A model generated the notes under the pieces. It did not search any database. It was not told the DNA's origin and saw only the letters and a list, made by a program, of their open reading frames with translations. Shown here in pieces: positions 1-11,110 of a stretch of DNA of 34,822 bases; the first letter of the stretch is position 1; every line of letters begins with the position of its first letter. The stretch lies in contig WFUN01000120.1 in NCBI GenBank assembly GCA_015484905.1, positions 1-34,822 of the forward strand, read 5' to 3'. The DNA comes from Hydrogenimonas sp. GTDB lineage: Bacteria > Campylobacterota > Campylobacteria > Campylobacterales > Hydrogenimonadaceae. Made by a program: the position numbers and the translations under genes.

Positions 1-322
1 CTTCGCCTTCAAGCTTCAGTATTTTGGCGAGAATGTTTGATGTATCAGACTCCATATCCTCTTTGGGCGGTCCTGGCAGAAGAAGAACGCTTCTGACCTC
101 TCCATCCGCTATGATGCCAAAATCTGTACATCTGCATCTGCGGCTTTTTATGCTTGAGATTACAGCGGCGTCTATCCTGCGGGCCAAAAAAGCCCGATTG
201 ATCCGGGAAGGAACGGAACCCAGTTTCAGCCATGCACTTTTTTCGGAGCTGTTTCTGAGATTTTTTTTTAAAAATATATGCAGGGGCAACAGGTTTAGGT
301 ACTCAATTTTTCCAAAAATCAT
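1..322 (-). CDS. mqnA: Chorismate dehydratase MqnA (futalosine menaquinone pathway), truncated at the left window edge
   Basis: Manual minus-strand translation from ATG at 322: MIFGKIEYLNLLPLHIFLKKNLRNSSEKSAWLKLGSVPSRINRAFLARRIDAAVISSIKSRRCRCTDFGIIADGEVRSVLLLPGPPKEDMESDTSNILAKILKLEGE... This matches the MqnA N-terminal pattern (GKIxYLNLLP, VPSxINRAF, DAAxISSI, ESDTSNxLAKIL). It is absent from the ORF track because it has no stop in the window. Confidence 0.85.
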   Translation of the reverse strand, partial: MIFGKIEYLNLLPLHIFLKKNLRNSSEKSAWLKLGSVPSRINRAFLARRIDAAVISSIKSRRCRCTDFGIIADGEVRSVLLLPGPPKEDMESDTSNILAKILKLEGE

Positions 323-371
323 GGCCGCATTATACCCTGTGTGCTATAATCTTGCAAAAAATCAGGAGGGA

Positions 372-596
372 ATGATGGTGAAAGTTGAATTTTTGGGACC
401 TATTGGGAAAAGTCCGGTCGAAGTTGATGCCTCCACCCTGTCAGAACTGGCGGAAATCCTGAAAAAAGATCCGGAAGTCGCACAGTGGCTGGAACAATCG
501 GCCGTTGCCGTAAATGACACAATGGTTGAGTCGCTCGATGTAAAACTGAAATGCGGTGACAAGGTGAGTCTATTGCCTCCGGTATGCGGCGGATAG
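372..596 (+). CDS. moaD: Molybdopterin synthase sulfur carrier subunit (MoaD/ThiS-like)
   Basis: ATG at 372 preceded by aggaggg. MMVKVEFLGPIGKSPVEVDASTLSELAEIL...LPPVCGG ends in the diagnostic Gly-Gly and lies directly upstream of moaE. Confidence 0.85.
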   Translation: MMVKVEFLGPIGKSPVEVDASTLSELAEILKKDPEVAQWLEQSAVAVNDTMVESLDVKLKCGDKVSLLPPVCGG

Positions 597-599
597 CCG

Positions 600-1043
600 A
601 TGGTTCTGATATACAATGGCCCTATAGATGTACAAAGCCTTCTGAGCAGCTGGTATAGCGCGGAGCATAACAGAAATTACGGGGCGATGGTGACTTTTGT
701 TGGAACGGTACGTGAAGAGGCAGGTATAGAAGCACTTAGTTTCGATATATACCGTCCGCTGCTCGACAAATGGTTTGAAGGGTGGAAGAGGAGACTGGAG
801 AAAGAGGGGGCTTTGCTTGCCATGGCCCATAGCGAGGGCGATGTGCCGGTGCACACTTCATCTTTTGCCTGTGCCATTTTCAGCCCGAAACGGCGCATTG
901 CTCTGGAAATGCTCGATGCGTTTGTGGAAGATTTCAAGGCGAACGCACCTATATGGAAATATGATGTGATAAATGGCAAGCGCATATATGCAAAAGAGCG
1001 TTCTACGCCAATGGCTGGAAGTGGCTTGCTGGCAAAGGATTGA
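600..1043 (+). CDS. moaE: Molybdopterin synthase catalytic subunit MoaE
   Basis: 147 aa; NYGAMVTFVGTVREEAG...AHSEGDVPVHTSSFACAIFSPKRRIALEMLDAFVEDFKANAPIWKYDVINGKRIYAKE fits MoaE. Adjacent to moaD and moeA. Confidence 0.87.
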   Translation: MVLIYNGPIDVQSLLSSWYSAEHNRNYGAMVTFVGTVREEAGIEALSFDIYRPLLDKWFEGWKRRLEKEGALLAMAHSEGDVPVHTSSFACAIFSPKRRIALEMLDAFVEDFKANAPIWKYDVINGKRIYAKERSTPMAGSGLLAKD

Positions 1044-1045
1044 AA

Positions 1046-2263
1046 ATGGGTTTCATTTCATTTAAAGAGTCGGTGCGGCTTCTTGAAACTTTGGATGTAA
1101 CCACTGTCGGTGTTCAGAAGCTTCCGCTGCAAAGTGCCCTGGGGCGTATTCTTGCGCAGGATATCATAGCGAAAGAGGATTCTCCGGGCCGCCCAACTTC
1201 CGCGATGGACGGATATGCCATTATCGGAAGCGAGCAGCAGACCAAGAAGAGTTTTAGAATAGTTGAAACAAACCCTGCAGGCCGCGATACCGATGGACTT
1301 AAAGTCTCTGCCGGTACTGCAATAAAAACCTTCACTGGCGCCCTGATGCCCGAAGGTGCGGATACGCTTGTGCCTATAGAGAATGTTACAGTGGAGGATG
1401 GGGAAATCTTTATTGACGAACCGGTGCCTGTCGGTTTTTCTGTAAGGCCGGTCGGGGAAAACTTCAAAAAGAATGAAGTGCTCATTGAGAATGGAAGCCG
1501 AATAGGTTTTGCCGAAAGTGGTGTAATGGCAAGTCTCAATGTGGTGGCTCCTTTGGTTTATCAAAGACCCAAAGTGGGCATACTCGCTACAGGAAGCGAG
1601 GTACTCGAACTTGGAGAGTGCAGCGACAATCCGTCACAGATACGAAGCTCCAACAACTACACACTCGAAGCGCTCGTTTTGCAGCATGGAGGGGAGCCTG
1701 TACAGCTTGGAAGCGTTCATGACGAGCGGTCTGCTATCACGGATGCCATGAAAGTTGCGCTCGATAGCGCCGATATAGTGGTCACTACCGGAGGCGTCAG
1801 TGTTGGAGACTACGACTTTGTAAAAGATGTCATACGCGATGAACTTGGATGTGAAGTACTTTTCAAAGGCGTCCGTATAAAACCGGGCCAGCATGTCATG
1901 GTCGCACAAAGAGACGACAGATTTATCGTTGCGCTTCCAGGCTTTGCATATTCGTCGACCGTCACTTTTTTACTCTATGTCCTTCCGATTCTCTACAAGA
2001 TGATGGGCAGAGAGTTTTCTCTTCCGACAGTTTCTGCACGCATTACCGACAGTTACAGAAAAAGGGCGAAAGGTAAAACCGAATTCGTTGCGTGCAATCT
2101 GTCACTGGCAAAGGGTGAGTATATCTGCAGTTTTGAGGGAAAGAGGAGCGGAAGCAGTGCCATATTGACCAATCTGCTGGGGAGCGCGGGACTGTTGTGG
2201 CTGGATGAAGAGGAGGATGGAAAGGAGCCCGGCGATTTTGTTCGTGTCGTCAGGCTTGAGTGA
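1046..2263 (+). CDS. moeA: Molybdopterin molybdenumtransferase MoeA
   Basis: FKESVRLLETLDV...EDSPGRPTSAMDGYAI...GILATGSEVLELGE...VTTGGVSVGDYDFVKDV...GVRIKPGQHVMVAQ...ALPGFAYSS. The start could also be TTG at 1040. Confidence 0.93.
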   Translation: MGFISFKESVRLLETLDVTTVGVQKLPLQSALGRILAQDIIAKEDSPGRPTSAMDGYAIIGSEQQTKKSFRIVETNPAGRDTDGLKVSAGTAIKTFTGALMPEGADTLVPIENVTVEDGEIFIDEPVPVGFSVRPVGENFKKNEVLIENGSRIGFAESGVMASLNVVAPLVYQRPKVGILATGSEVLELGECSDNPSQIRSSNNYTLEALVLQHGGEPVQLGSVHDERSAITDAMKVALDSADIVVTTGGVSVGDYDFVKDVIRDELGCEVLFKGVRIKPGQHVMVAQRDDRFIVALPGFAYSSTVTFLLYVLPILYKMMGREFSLPTVSARITDSYRKRAKGKTEFVACNLSLAKGEYICSFEGKRSGSSAILTNLLGSAGLLWLDEEEDGKEPGDFVRVVRLE

Positions 2264-2269
2264 GGTGGA

Positions 2270-3601
2270 TCACTGCTTTTTTAGAAATGTTTTTATTATC
2301 TCTTCCTCCACTATTTCATTATCGAATTTCACCACTATAATCTCTTCGGTCTGATTGAGATAGAAGTCCGTCACGCCGTTTATCATCCGGAGTCCATCGG
2401 CTCTATCTTTGTCATATTCCGAAAATGGCAGAAATATATTGTCTCTTACTCCGGGACTTCGCATAGAGTAGATCCAGGCACCCCAAAAGAGTGTGACCGC
2501 TATGACAAATATCGAAACTCCATTGGTACCGAAATGCTGGTAGAGCCAGCCGCCTATGGCGCCGCCCAGAAATATTCCCACGTACGCGAAAGTATTTGCC
2601 ACACCGAGTGCAGCCCCTTTTTGGTGTACTTTTGCAAATTTGCTTACGAAGCTCTGCAAAAGAGGTTCGAACATATTGAAGCCGATGAAGAAGAATACCG
2701 CACCTACGGCAAACCAGAAGATCGAGTCGCTCCATCCCATTAGCGCGAACGATACGGCTATGAAGGCGATGGAGACCAAAAAGACCTCTTTGCCTTTGCC
2801 GTACTTCTCGCCGAAAACGGCGGCCGGCCCCATGGCGACTATACCGAAGATGACTGCGGGTAGATAGACTTTCCAGTAATCTTCCGGATGCATTCCGAAT
2901 TTCTGTTTCATTACAAGAGGAATAAGAAAGAAGGCTATCGCCATTGTGGAGCTGTGGAAAAGAAATGTCACATACATTCGTACAAGATCCCTGTCCTTGA
3001 AAACGTGTTTGATCTTTGCCTCCTCCTCGGAGTAGCTGTGAACTATCTGTGGAGGTTCCGGAACGGCGGTAAAGAGAATGGCAAGAGCAAGAATCGCGAG
3101 AATTGCCGTCAGCCAGAAGAGTGCGCTGACCGAATAGAAGCCTCCGACAAGGGGGCCTATGATCATGGCGGCAGCGAAGCTCATAGCTATCGTCATACCC
3201 ATCACGGCCATCGCGTGGGCGCGCTGGTCTTCTCTGACGTGGTCGGCTATCATTGCCGTTACTACCGAGCCGATCGCTCCGGCTCCTTGCAGGAAGCGGC
3301 CGAGCAGAAGTATGTATATATTGTCGGCTATGGCGCAGATGGCAGATCCTGCCGCAAAGATCAAAAGACCGAGCAGCAACGTCTTTTTGCGCCCTATGCG
3401 ATCACTCAGCACTCCAAAAGGTACCTGCAAAACCGCCTGTGTAAGAGCATATCCGCCTACGGCGATACCTGCCAGAAAAGCTGTCCCTCCCGGGAGTTCA
3501 AGTGCATATTGCGACAGAACCGAGAGCACAATGAACAGTCCAAAAAAACGAAGGGCCACTATCAGGCTTAATGGAAGAACCTTTTTGAAAATCTCTTTCA
3601 A
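2270..3601 (-). CDS. MFS transporter, YajR-like, with a C-terminal soluble extension
   Basis: About 12 hydrophobic segments; motif A GVLSDRIGRKKTLLLG; roughly 60-aa non-membrane C-terminus ending MINGVTDFYLNQTEEIIVVKFDNEIVEEEIIKTFLKKQ. Confidence 0.85.
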   Translation of the reverse strand: MKEIFKKVLPLSLIVALRFFGLFIVLSVLSQYALELPGGTAFLAGIAVGGYALTQAVLQVPFGVLSDRIGRKKTLLLGLLIFAAGSAICAIADNIYILLLGRFLQGAGAIGSVVTAMIADHVREDQRAHAMAVMGMTIAMSFAAAMIIGPLVGGFYSVSALFWLTAILAILALAILFTAVPEPPQIVHSYSEEEAKIKHVFKDRDLVRMYVTFLFHSSTMAIAFFLIPLVMKQKFGMHPEDYWKVYLPAVIFGIVAMGPAAVFGEKYGKGKEVFLVSIAFIAVSFALMGWSDSIFWFAVGAVFFFIGFNMFEPLLQSFVSKFAKVHQKGAALGVANTFAYVGIFLGGAIGGWLYQHFGTNGVSIFVIAVTLFWGAWIYSMRSPGVRDNIFLPFSEYDKDRADGLRMINGVTDFYLNQTEEIIVVKFDNEIVEEEIIKTFLKKQ

Positions 3602-3658
3602 TTTGGATCCTTATGGTAGAATTTTGCCAAAATTATACTCCGTTTTTTGAAAACTGAC

Positions 3659-3697
3659 CTTACGAATCATTCTTTCTTAAACTTTATGATTCGCAAG
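3659..3697. promoter_or_regulatory. Inverted repeat in the MFS/rdgB divergent intergenic region
   Basis: cttAcgaatcat-N15-atgattcgCaag: 12-nt arms, 11/12 paired; TATAAT on the minus strand at 3632-3637 for the MFS gene. Confidence 0.5.
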
Positions 3698-3721
3698 ACA
3701 AGATAGGAAGGACATAATCGC

Positions 3722-4324
3722 ATGAAAATTATTCTTGCCACTTCAAACAGAGGTAAAATAAGAGAGATAACCGAAATCTTTGCCCAGGATGAAATCATAC
3801 CCTTTTCCGATCTTCTCAGAGATATGGAAATAGTGGAAGATGGTGAAGATTTTGCCGCCAATGCGCTGATAAAGGCGAGAGCCGTAGCAAAAAGAGTAGA
3901 TGACGATGATTTTGTTGTCTTGAGTGATGACAGCGGCATTACGGTGCCTGCATTGAACAATGAACCCGGCATATTCAGTGCTCGTTATGCCGGGGCCGGG
4001 GCAAAAGATATCGACAATCTGAATAAATTGATAAAAGAGTTGGAAAAAAAGGGGCTTACGGAAGCGCCGGCTTTTTATACAGCGGCCGTAGCTGTCGTAA
4101 CGAAAGAGGCAGAGTATGTAGCGCACGGCTGGATGCATGGAAAAGTTATAGACAGAGCCAGAGGAGGTGGCGGCTTCGGATACGATCCAATCTTTATTCC
4201 CAAAGGATACGACAAGACGCTTGCAGAGTTGGATCCAACCGTCAAAAGGAGGCTTTCTCATCGAAGCAAAGCCCTTGGTCTTGTCAGGCCGATAATTGAG
4301 TTGCTTAGGAGTAGCGATGCGTGA
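3722..4324 (+). CDS. rdgB: XTP/dITP (non-canonical purine NTP) pyrophosphatase, RdgB/HAM1 family
   Basis: MKIILATSNRGKIREITEIF...SDDSGITVPALNNEPGIFSARYAG...GGGFGYDPIFIPKGYDKTLAEL...KRRLSHRSKAL. Confidence 0.95.
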   Translation: MKIILATSNRGKIREITEIFAQDEIIPFSDLLRDMEIVEDGEDFAANALIKARAVAKRVDDDDFVVLSDDSGITVPALNNEPGIFSARYAGAGAKDIDNLNKLIKELEKKGLTEAPAFYTAAVAVVTKEAEYVAHGWMHGKVIDRARGGGGFGYDPIFIPKGYDKTLAELDPTVKRRLSHRSKALGLVRPIIELLRSSDA

Positions 4325-6167
4325 AACATATCTTGAAGTTTTTATGCAAGACCTTCAGACCGTATATGATGAAATTTTGAAGCGGCATAAAGAGCTCGGA
4401 AAGTATTACGATCTGCTTGGTTCGGGCCATGCCGAGGCGGAAGCCTGGGTCGGTGATTTTATTCGGCGAATTGAGTTGCCGGAAACTTCTGAAACCCGTA
4501 TGGCGGCATTGACACGTCTGATAGGTTTGCGAGACGACGCTCTTGTGCAGTTGCTGGAAAAAGAGGGGCGAAGCGAAGAGGAGATTATAGCGGCGAAAGA
4601 GCAGGCTTACAAGATGGTGTCGGATTTTTATATCAAACGCCACTTGAAGCTTCTTGACTGGATAGAACAAGAGGCTCTTTTGACGCCTTTTTATCGTGAA
4701 GTACTGAAAGAGGCCCATCGGGTCGGAGAGGCGATGAGTGGTTGGCAGAGTACCTGGACAGCTCATGTTATACATGGTGTCAATCGTGAACTTTTCGAGC
4801 TTTTTAACGGCGATGAAGAGAGAATTTATGAAATGCTCGAGAGCGAGAATCTTATAGATTTGCGTGAAGAGGGGTGTCTTGGTGATCGCTGTTATTCTGT
4901 TTTAAAAAAGAGCCGTAAAGGATTTAAAAGCGTGCCGTATGCAAAGGCATTTCGTATGGAGGTTCAAGAGGTTGTAAAAAGGCTTCACAATATGCGTGGA
5001 ATTCTTGAACGAATGGAGGATGAGGTATTTGGACAGCATCATGAGTGGCTTGCATATATAGATGCGCTCATTTCTGCTCTTTCGCACGACAAAATTTCCG
5101 GGCTCATAAAGAAGTGGGCAGATGTCGATCGCAAATGGATGGCTATAACTGCACCGATTCAGATAGGTCACCCTCTGGAGTATTATGAAGACCGCTATCG
5201 AAAAGCGGTGGCTCTGGAGTGGGATGTCCGCATATCCTCTCCGGCACTGATGCAAAAGAGTATGGTCAGCGGCCGCATATCGTCCATGGCCGCATCTTTG
5301 GCGGATGAACTTGGAGAGGATGCGCGAAGGGTGAACGAAAACTGCTCGAAACAGGTGGCGCGTACCCAGCTCTATATAGGTGTGCCGGCGCTCTTTTACG
5401 GTGCGGAGTTTCAGGGGCTCTTTTCGGCGCAGGTAGTGCCAAACGATACCGAGGTGAGCCGCGAGCTTGGCAAAAAGATCTTCGCCTTCGCCGACAATGT
5501 TCTGGAGTCGAAAAAGTCGCGTCCGGTAATGCGGATAGCCAGGGAGATTCTGGGCGATGACTTTGTAAGGCACCAGTACGATACGATGTTCGAGAGGCCT
5601 GAGATCTGGCATAGGGTATACGAGATAACGACGATAGGCCACGAGTATGGCCACATTCTCTGGGTCGGCGACGATACGGAGAGCTGCATGAACGGCAGCG
5701 GAAACTACAAGAATGTAGAGGAATTCAAGGCCACGGTAGGTGGACTTATGGCGTTTTACGAGGATGAGGATGAGCAGATGCGAGATGAGGTTCTTCGCGA
5801 TACGATCGCGCGGGCGGTGGGGCTGATGAGCTGGCGCAAAACCGGCGAGGTGGAGCCCTACTATGTCGAAGGGCTGCTCCATCTGGATATACTGTTCGAG
5901 TCCGGAGTCGTAGAATTTGACGGAGAGAGGCTGCATATAGATACCGGGCTCGGCGCCTACGAGAGGCAGAAGGTGCTCTACAAAGAGCGCTACATAAAAC
6001 TGGTGCGGGACTTCTACCTACCCAAAAGGGATGTCGGCGGTTTTCTTGACGAATATGTGTACAAGAGTGAAGGTGTCTGGCTTTTGAAGCGAAGTGAAGC
6101 AAGAGAGTTTGTCGATTACTACTGGGAGCGCTATCGTCAGATCGGCCAGGAGACGATGCCTTTTTAA
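4317..6167 (+). CDS. ciaB: CiaB family protein (Campylobacter invasion antigen B homologue), carrying an HEXXH motif
   Basis: About 616 aa; family resemblance recalled from Campylobacterota CiaB; contains IGHEYGHILWVGDDTESCMNGSGNYKNVEEFKATVGG. Overlaps the rdgB stop. Confidence 0.75.
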   Translation: MRETYLEVFMQDLQTVYDEILKRHKELGKYYDLLGSGHAEAEAWVGDFIRRIELPETSETRMAALTRLIGLRDDALVQLLEKEGRSEEEIIAAKEQAYKMVSDFYIKRHLKLLDWIEQEALLTPFYREVLKEAHRVGEAMSGWQSTWTAHVIHGVNRELFELFNGDEERIYEMLESENLIDLREEGCLGDRCYSVLKKSRKGFKSVPYAKAFRMEVQEVVKRLHNMRGILERMEDEVFGQHHEWLAYIDALISALSHDKISGLIKKWADVDRKWMAITAPIQIGHPLEYYEDRYRKAVALEWDVRISSPALMQKSMVSGRISSMAASLADELGEDARRVNENCSKQVARTQLYIGVPALFYGAEFQGLFSAQVVPNDTEVSRELGKKIFAFADNVLESKKSRPVMRIAREILGDDFVRHQYDTMFERPEIWHRVYEITTIGHEYGHILWVGDDTESCMNGSGNYKNVEEFKATVGGLMAFYEDEDEQMRDEVLRDTIARAVGLMSWRKTGEVEPYYVEGLLHLDILFESGVVEFDGERLHIDTGLGAYERQKVLYKERYIKLVRDFYLPKRDVGGFLDEYVYKSEGVWLLKRSEAREFVDYYWERYRQIGQETMPF

Positions 6168-6253
6168 GCTCCCTGTGCAACCTTTTATATCAGATCGGAT
6201 ATAGTTTACATTTGATATAATCAGCTCGAAATTACTCTTTCAAAGGTATGCTA

Positions 6254-7362
6254 ATGCTGCTTTTTACACCCGGCCCCACTCCGGTCCCGGAAGCCGTCCG
6301 TATGGCGATGGCGGGGCCTACGATACACCACCGTACCAAGGAGTTTGAAACGATATTCAAAGATACCAGAGAGCGTCTCATGAGGCTTTTTGGTATGTAT
6401 GAGTGCGTTATGATAGCCTCTACAGGTACAGGCGCCATGGAGGCGTGCGTTACAAATCTTTCATCGAAAAAAGTTCTTACTGTCAATGCGGGAAAGTTTG
6501 GCGAAAGGTTCGGAAAAATCGTTAGCGCTTCCGGTCTGGAACTGGTAGAGCTGAAGTATGGATGGGATACTCCTGCCAATGTCGAAGATGTAAGGTCCGC
6601 GCTTGTTGATGATCCCGATATAGATACATTCTGTATACAAGTCAGTGAAAGCTCCGGTGGTTTACGTCATCCGGTTGAAGAGATCGCTGCTGCAATAAAA
6701 GAGTTCAATCCTGAAATAATGGTGATTGCAGACGGTATAACCGCAGTTGGCGTGGAACCAATAGACACTTCCTGTATTGATGCGCTTATAGCCGGCAGCC
6801 AGAAGGCTCTTATGCTTCCACCCGGGATGGCGATGATCGGTTTGAGCGAGGCTGCTGTCAACAAGATAGGAGAAGGAGAAGGCTACTACTTCAATATTGC
6901 CAGTGAAATAAAAAAACAGAGGCAAAATACCACGGCATATACCGCTCCAACTACACTGATAATCGGACTTGGAAAAGTGCTCGAGATGATCGAATCGGAT
7001 GGTTACGAGAGCTTTTATGAGGAGACAAGGGCCCGTGCTTTGGCCACCCGTTCGGCACTCGAGGCGATTGGCTGCACTATCTATCCAAAGAGCCCCGCTC
7101 TATCTATGAGTGCCGTTTACGATGAAGAGGCTGATGCGTTGAGGTCCGTTCTAAAAACGGAGTTCGGTGTCAATGTTGCGGGAGGACAGGACCATTTAAA
7201 GGGGAAACTTTTCAGAATCAATCAGATGGGCCTCATTCCCGTGCATGAGAGTGCATGGGTGGTAAATGCCGTAGAGTGGGCATATGACAGGCTGGATCGC
7301 CGCCCTTACAATGGTCTGGCTTCCAAAGTGTTCAACGAAGTCTACTACGCAAACGAGAAGTT

Positions 7363-7366
<4 letters not shown>
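6254..7366 (+). CDS. Class V PLP-dependent aminotransferase (serine/alanine-glyoxylate aminotransferase-like)
   Basis: LLFTPGPTPVPEAVRMAMAGPTIHHRTKEF...STGTGAMEACVTNL...GITAVGVEPIDTSCIDALIAGSQKALMLPPGMAMIGLSE (SQKAL lysine region). Confidence 0.88.
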
Positions 7367-9464
<2,098 letters not shown>

Positions 9465-9467
9465 AAG

Positions 9468-9905
9468 ATGCCGAAAAAATATCGTGCTTTAACAAAACTC
9501 AGAAAAAGAGAGCTCGAACGGGCGGAACAGGCACTTTTATCTGTAAATTTGAAGCTCGATGAGCTGAAGAGAAAAAGAGAAAAGCTTAGAAAAGATGAGA
9601 GATTGACAACGTTGCCTCCCAGTGGAGAAGGAGCCCTGGTTGCCGGAGTATTGGCACAAAAAAGAACCATCCAGCTATGTCTGAAGAGTGTGGAGGCCCA
9701 GATAGAGAGTCTGCTGAGAGCCAAAGAGCAGCGTCAGGCAGAGCTTCGGTCGGCCAATATAGCTTACGAGCAGGCAAAAAGCATCGAATCGAAAGTTCTT
9801 GAAGAGATTTTTAAAAAAGAGGCAAGACGAACGCAGAACGCTCTGGACGAGGCCGCTTCACAGAGGTTTTGGAGACTGAATGTCGGAAGGAAAGATGCAG
9901 ATTGA
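9468..9905 (+). CDS. Coiled-coil protein, candidate FliJ-like flagellar export protein
   Basis: 145 aa, almost entirely charged heptad-like helix (RKRELERAEQALLSVNLKLDELKRKREKLRKDE...); sits directly before a MotE-like gene. Confidence 0.5.
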   Translation: MPKKYRALTKLRKRELERAEQALLSVNLKLDELKRKREKLRKDERLTTLPPSGEGALVAGVLAQKRTIQLCLKSVEAQIESLLRAKEQRQAELRSANIAYEQAKSIESKVLEEIFKKEARRTQNALDEAASQRFWRLNVGRKDAD

Positions 9906-10429
9906 AAAAGTTGGCCTTTTTAATCATTCCATTTACTCTTTTGGCGCAGATGCCGGAACCCTTTGAGTGCAACAAGATTTTTGAAGAGCGCAAACAGGAG
10001 CTGGAGCTGAAGCTCGAGCAGATAGATGAGCAGCGCCAGGCGTACGAAGCGCTGAAAGATGCGACGGAGGCTATGCTGAAGCGCAAAGAGAAGAAGCTGA
10101 AAAAAATCGCTGAAGATTTGAATGCGACCCGTGTCAAGCTTCAGATACAAAAGAGAGAAATCAAGAGACTGATCGCCAAAAATGAAAAGCTGTTAAAAGC
10201 GATAAAAGAGGCGAAAGCCGACAAAGTCTCGCAGACATACGCAAAGATGAAGGCCTCTGCCGCTGCACAGATACTCTCGAGCATGAAGGCTTCCCAAGCC
10301 GCAAAAATAGTCGCGACACTCAAACCCAAGACAGTTGGGCAGATACTTGCGAAAATGGATCCGCTGAAAGCGTCGAAAATAACTCTGTTGCTTGAGGACA
10401 ATTCAAGTCGGATAGAAAAAAGCCGGTAG
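9902..10429 (+). CDS. MotE/PDP-like periplasmic coiled-coil protein with MgtE-N-like C-terminus
   Basis: TTG start at 9902: MKKLAFLIIPFTLLAQ signal peptide, long coiled coil, then AAAQILSSMKASQAAKIVATLKPKTVGQILAKMDPLKASKITLLL (MgtE intracellular-N-like repeat). Confidence 0.68.
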   Translation: MKKLAFLIIPFTLLAQMPEPFECNKIFEERKQELELKLEQIDEQRQAYEALKDATEAMLKRKEKKLKKIAEDLNATRVKLQIQKREIKRLIAKNEKLLKAIKEAKADKVSQTYAKMKASAAAQILSSMKASQAAKIVATLKPKTVGQILAKMDPLKASKITLLLEDNSSRIEKSR

Positions 10430-10451
10430 CAAACCGGGCTCTCTTCTTTTT
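10415..10451 (+). terminator. Candidate intrinsic terminator at the end of the motE-like gene
   Basis: aaaaaa-agccggt-agcaa-accgggct-ctcttcttttt: about 7-bp GC-rich stem with one bulged base, followed by a T-rich tail; overlaps the stop codon. Confidence 0.45.
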
Positions 10452-10558
10452 GGCTGAGCCATATGGAGAAGCAAAAGATATAATCACAAATTTACCTAAC
10501 TTTCGATAAACTGTCGGAAAAATCCGCCCGTACTCTTTTTCGGGCCCAAAGGCGCGTT

Positions 10559-11110
10559 ATGAAGTTAAATTTGGCCCATGCACCCTATATTGCCAGTAAA
10601 ATCGGAATCGATCTGGCGAACGCACCTTTTGTTAAATTAAAAAGAGGCCTTGAGCCCGTTATCGAAAAGGCAAAAGAGGTTATTGAGGAAGATGTAAAAA
10701 AAGAGCGTGCGCTTGATGAACGGGTAAATGAGCTTCTGGAAGAGAAAGAGGATGAGATAGAGTTTATGCAGGCTGACATAAGACAGCTTTTCTGGATGAT
10801 CAAGAAGAGGCTTGCACCGGAGTATGGTGTGATACTGAATACCGAAGATAGATACAGCGATCTTTCTCATAAAATACTGAATGAGTTATGGGAGGAAGAT
10901 CTTATCGAGTATACGGTAAACGAGAACCAGGTTCGCGGCGTAATTTTCAGAGCCATAGAAGAGTATATGAAATCGTTCGAAGAGATCGAGGATGTCGTGT
11001 TGGAGAAGATTTCGCACTATAGACGCAAACTTGTAGCCGGAACCGAAGAGTATGACTTGATTTTTGAGAGGCTTTATGAAGAGGAATTACGCAAGCGGGG
11101 GATGATGTGA
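10559..11110 (+). CDS. DUF507 family protein
   Basis: 183 aa; KLNLAHAPYIASKIGIDL...ERVNELLEEKEDEIEFMQADIRQLFWMIKKRLAPEYGVIL...HKILNELWEEDLIEYTVNENQVRGVIFRAIEEYM; directly upstream of carA. Confidence 0.75.
   Translation: MKLNLAHAPYIASKIGIDLANAPFVKLKRGLEPVIEKAKEVIEEDVKKERALDERVNELLEEKEDEIEFMQADIRQLFWMIKKRLAPEYGVILNTEDRYSDLSHKILNELWEEDLIEYTVNENQVRGVIFRAIEEYMKSFEEIEDVVLEKISHYRRKLVAGTEEYDLIFERLYEEELRKRGMM

Noticed and set aside
24-371. N-terminal extension of the plus-strand ORF 24..596
   Set aside because: This region is antisense to mqnA on the minus strand, whose translation matches a known family; the real moaD start is the SD-preceded ATG near 372.
4902-5936. 344-aa minus-strand ORF
   Set aside because: Fully antisense to ciaB, low-complexity composition typical of shadow ORFs, no recognisable domain.
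6186-6203. TATATC-agatcg-GATATA palindrome upstream of the aminotransferase
   Set aside because: Short AT-rich arms that are likely by chance near an AT-rich promoter; no independent support.
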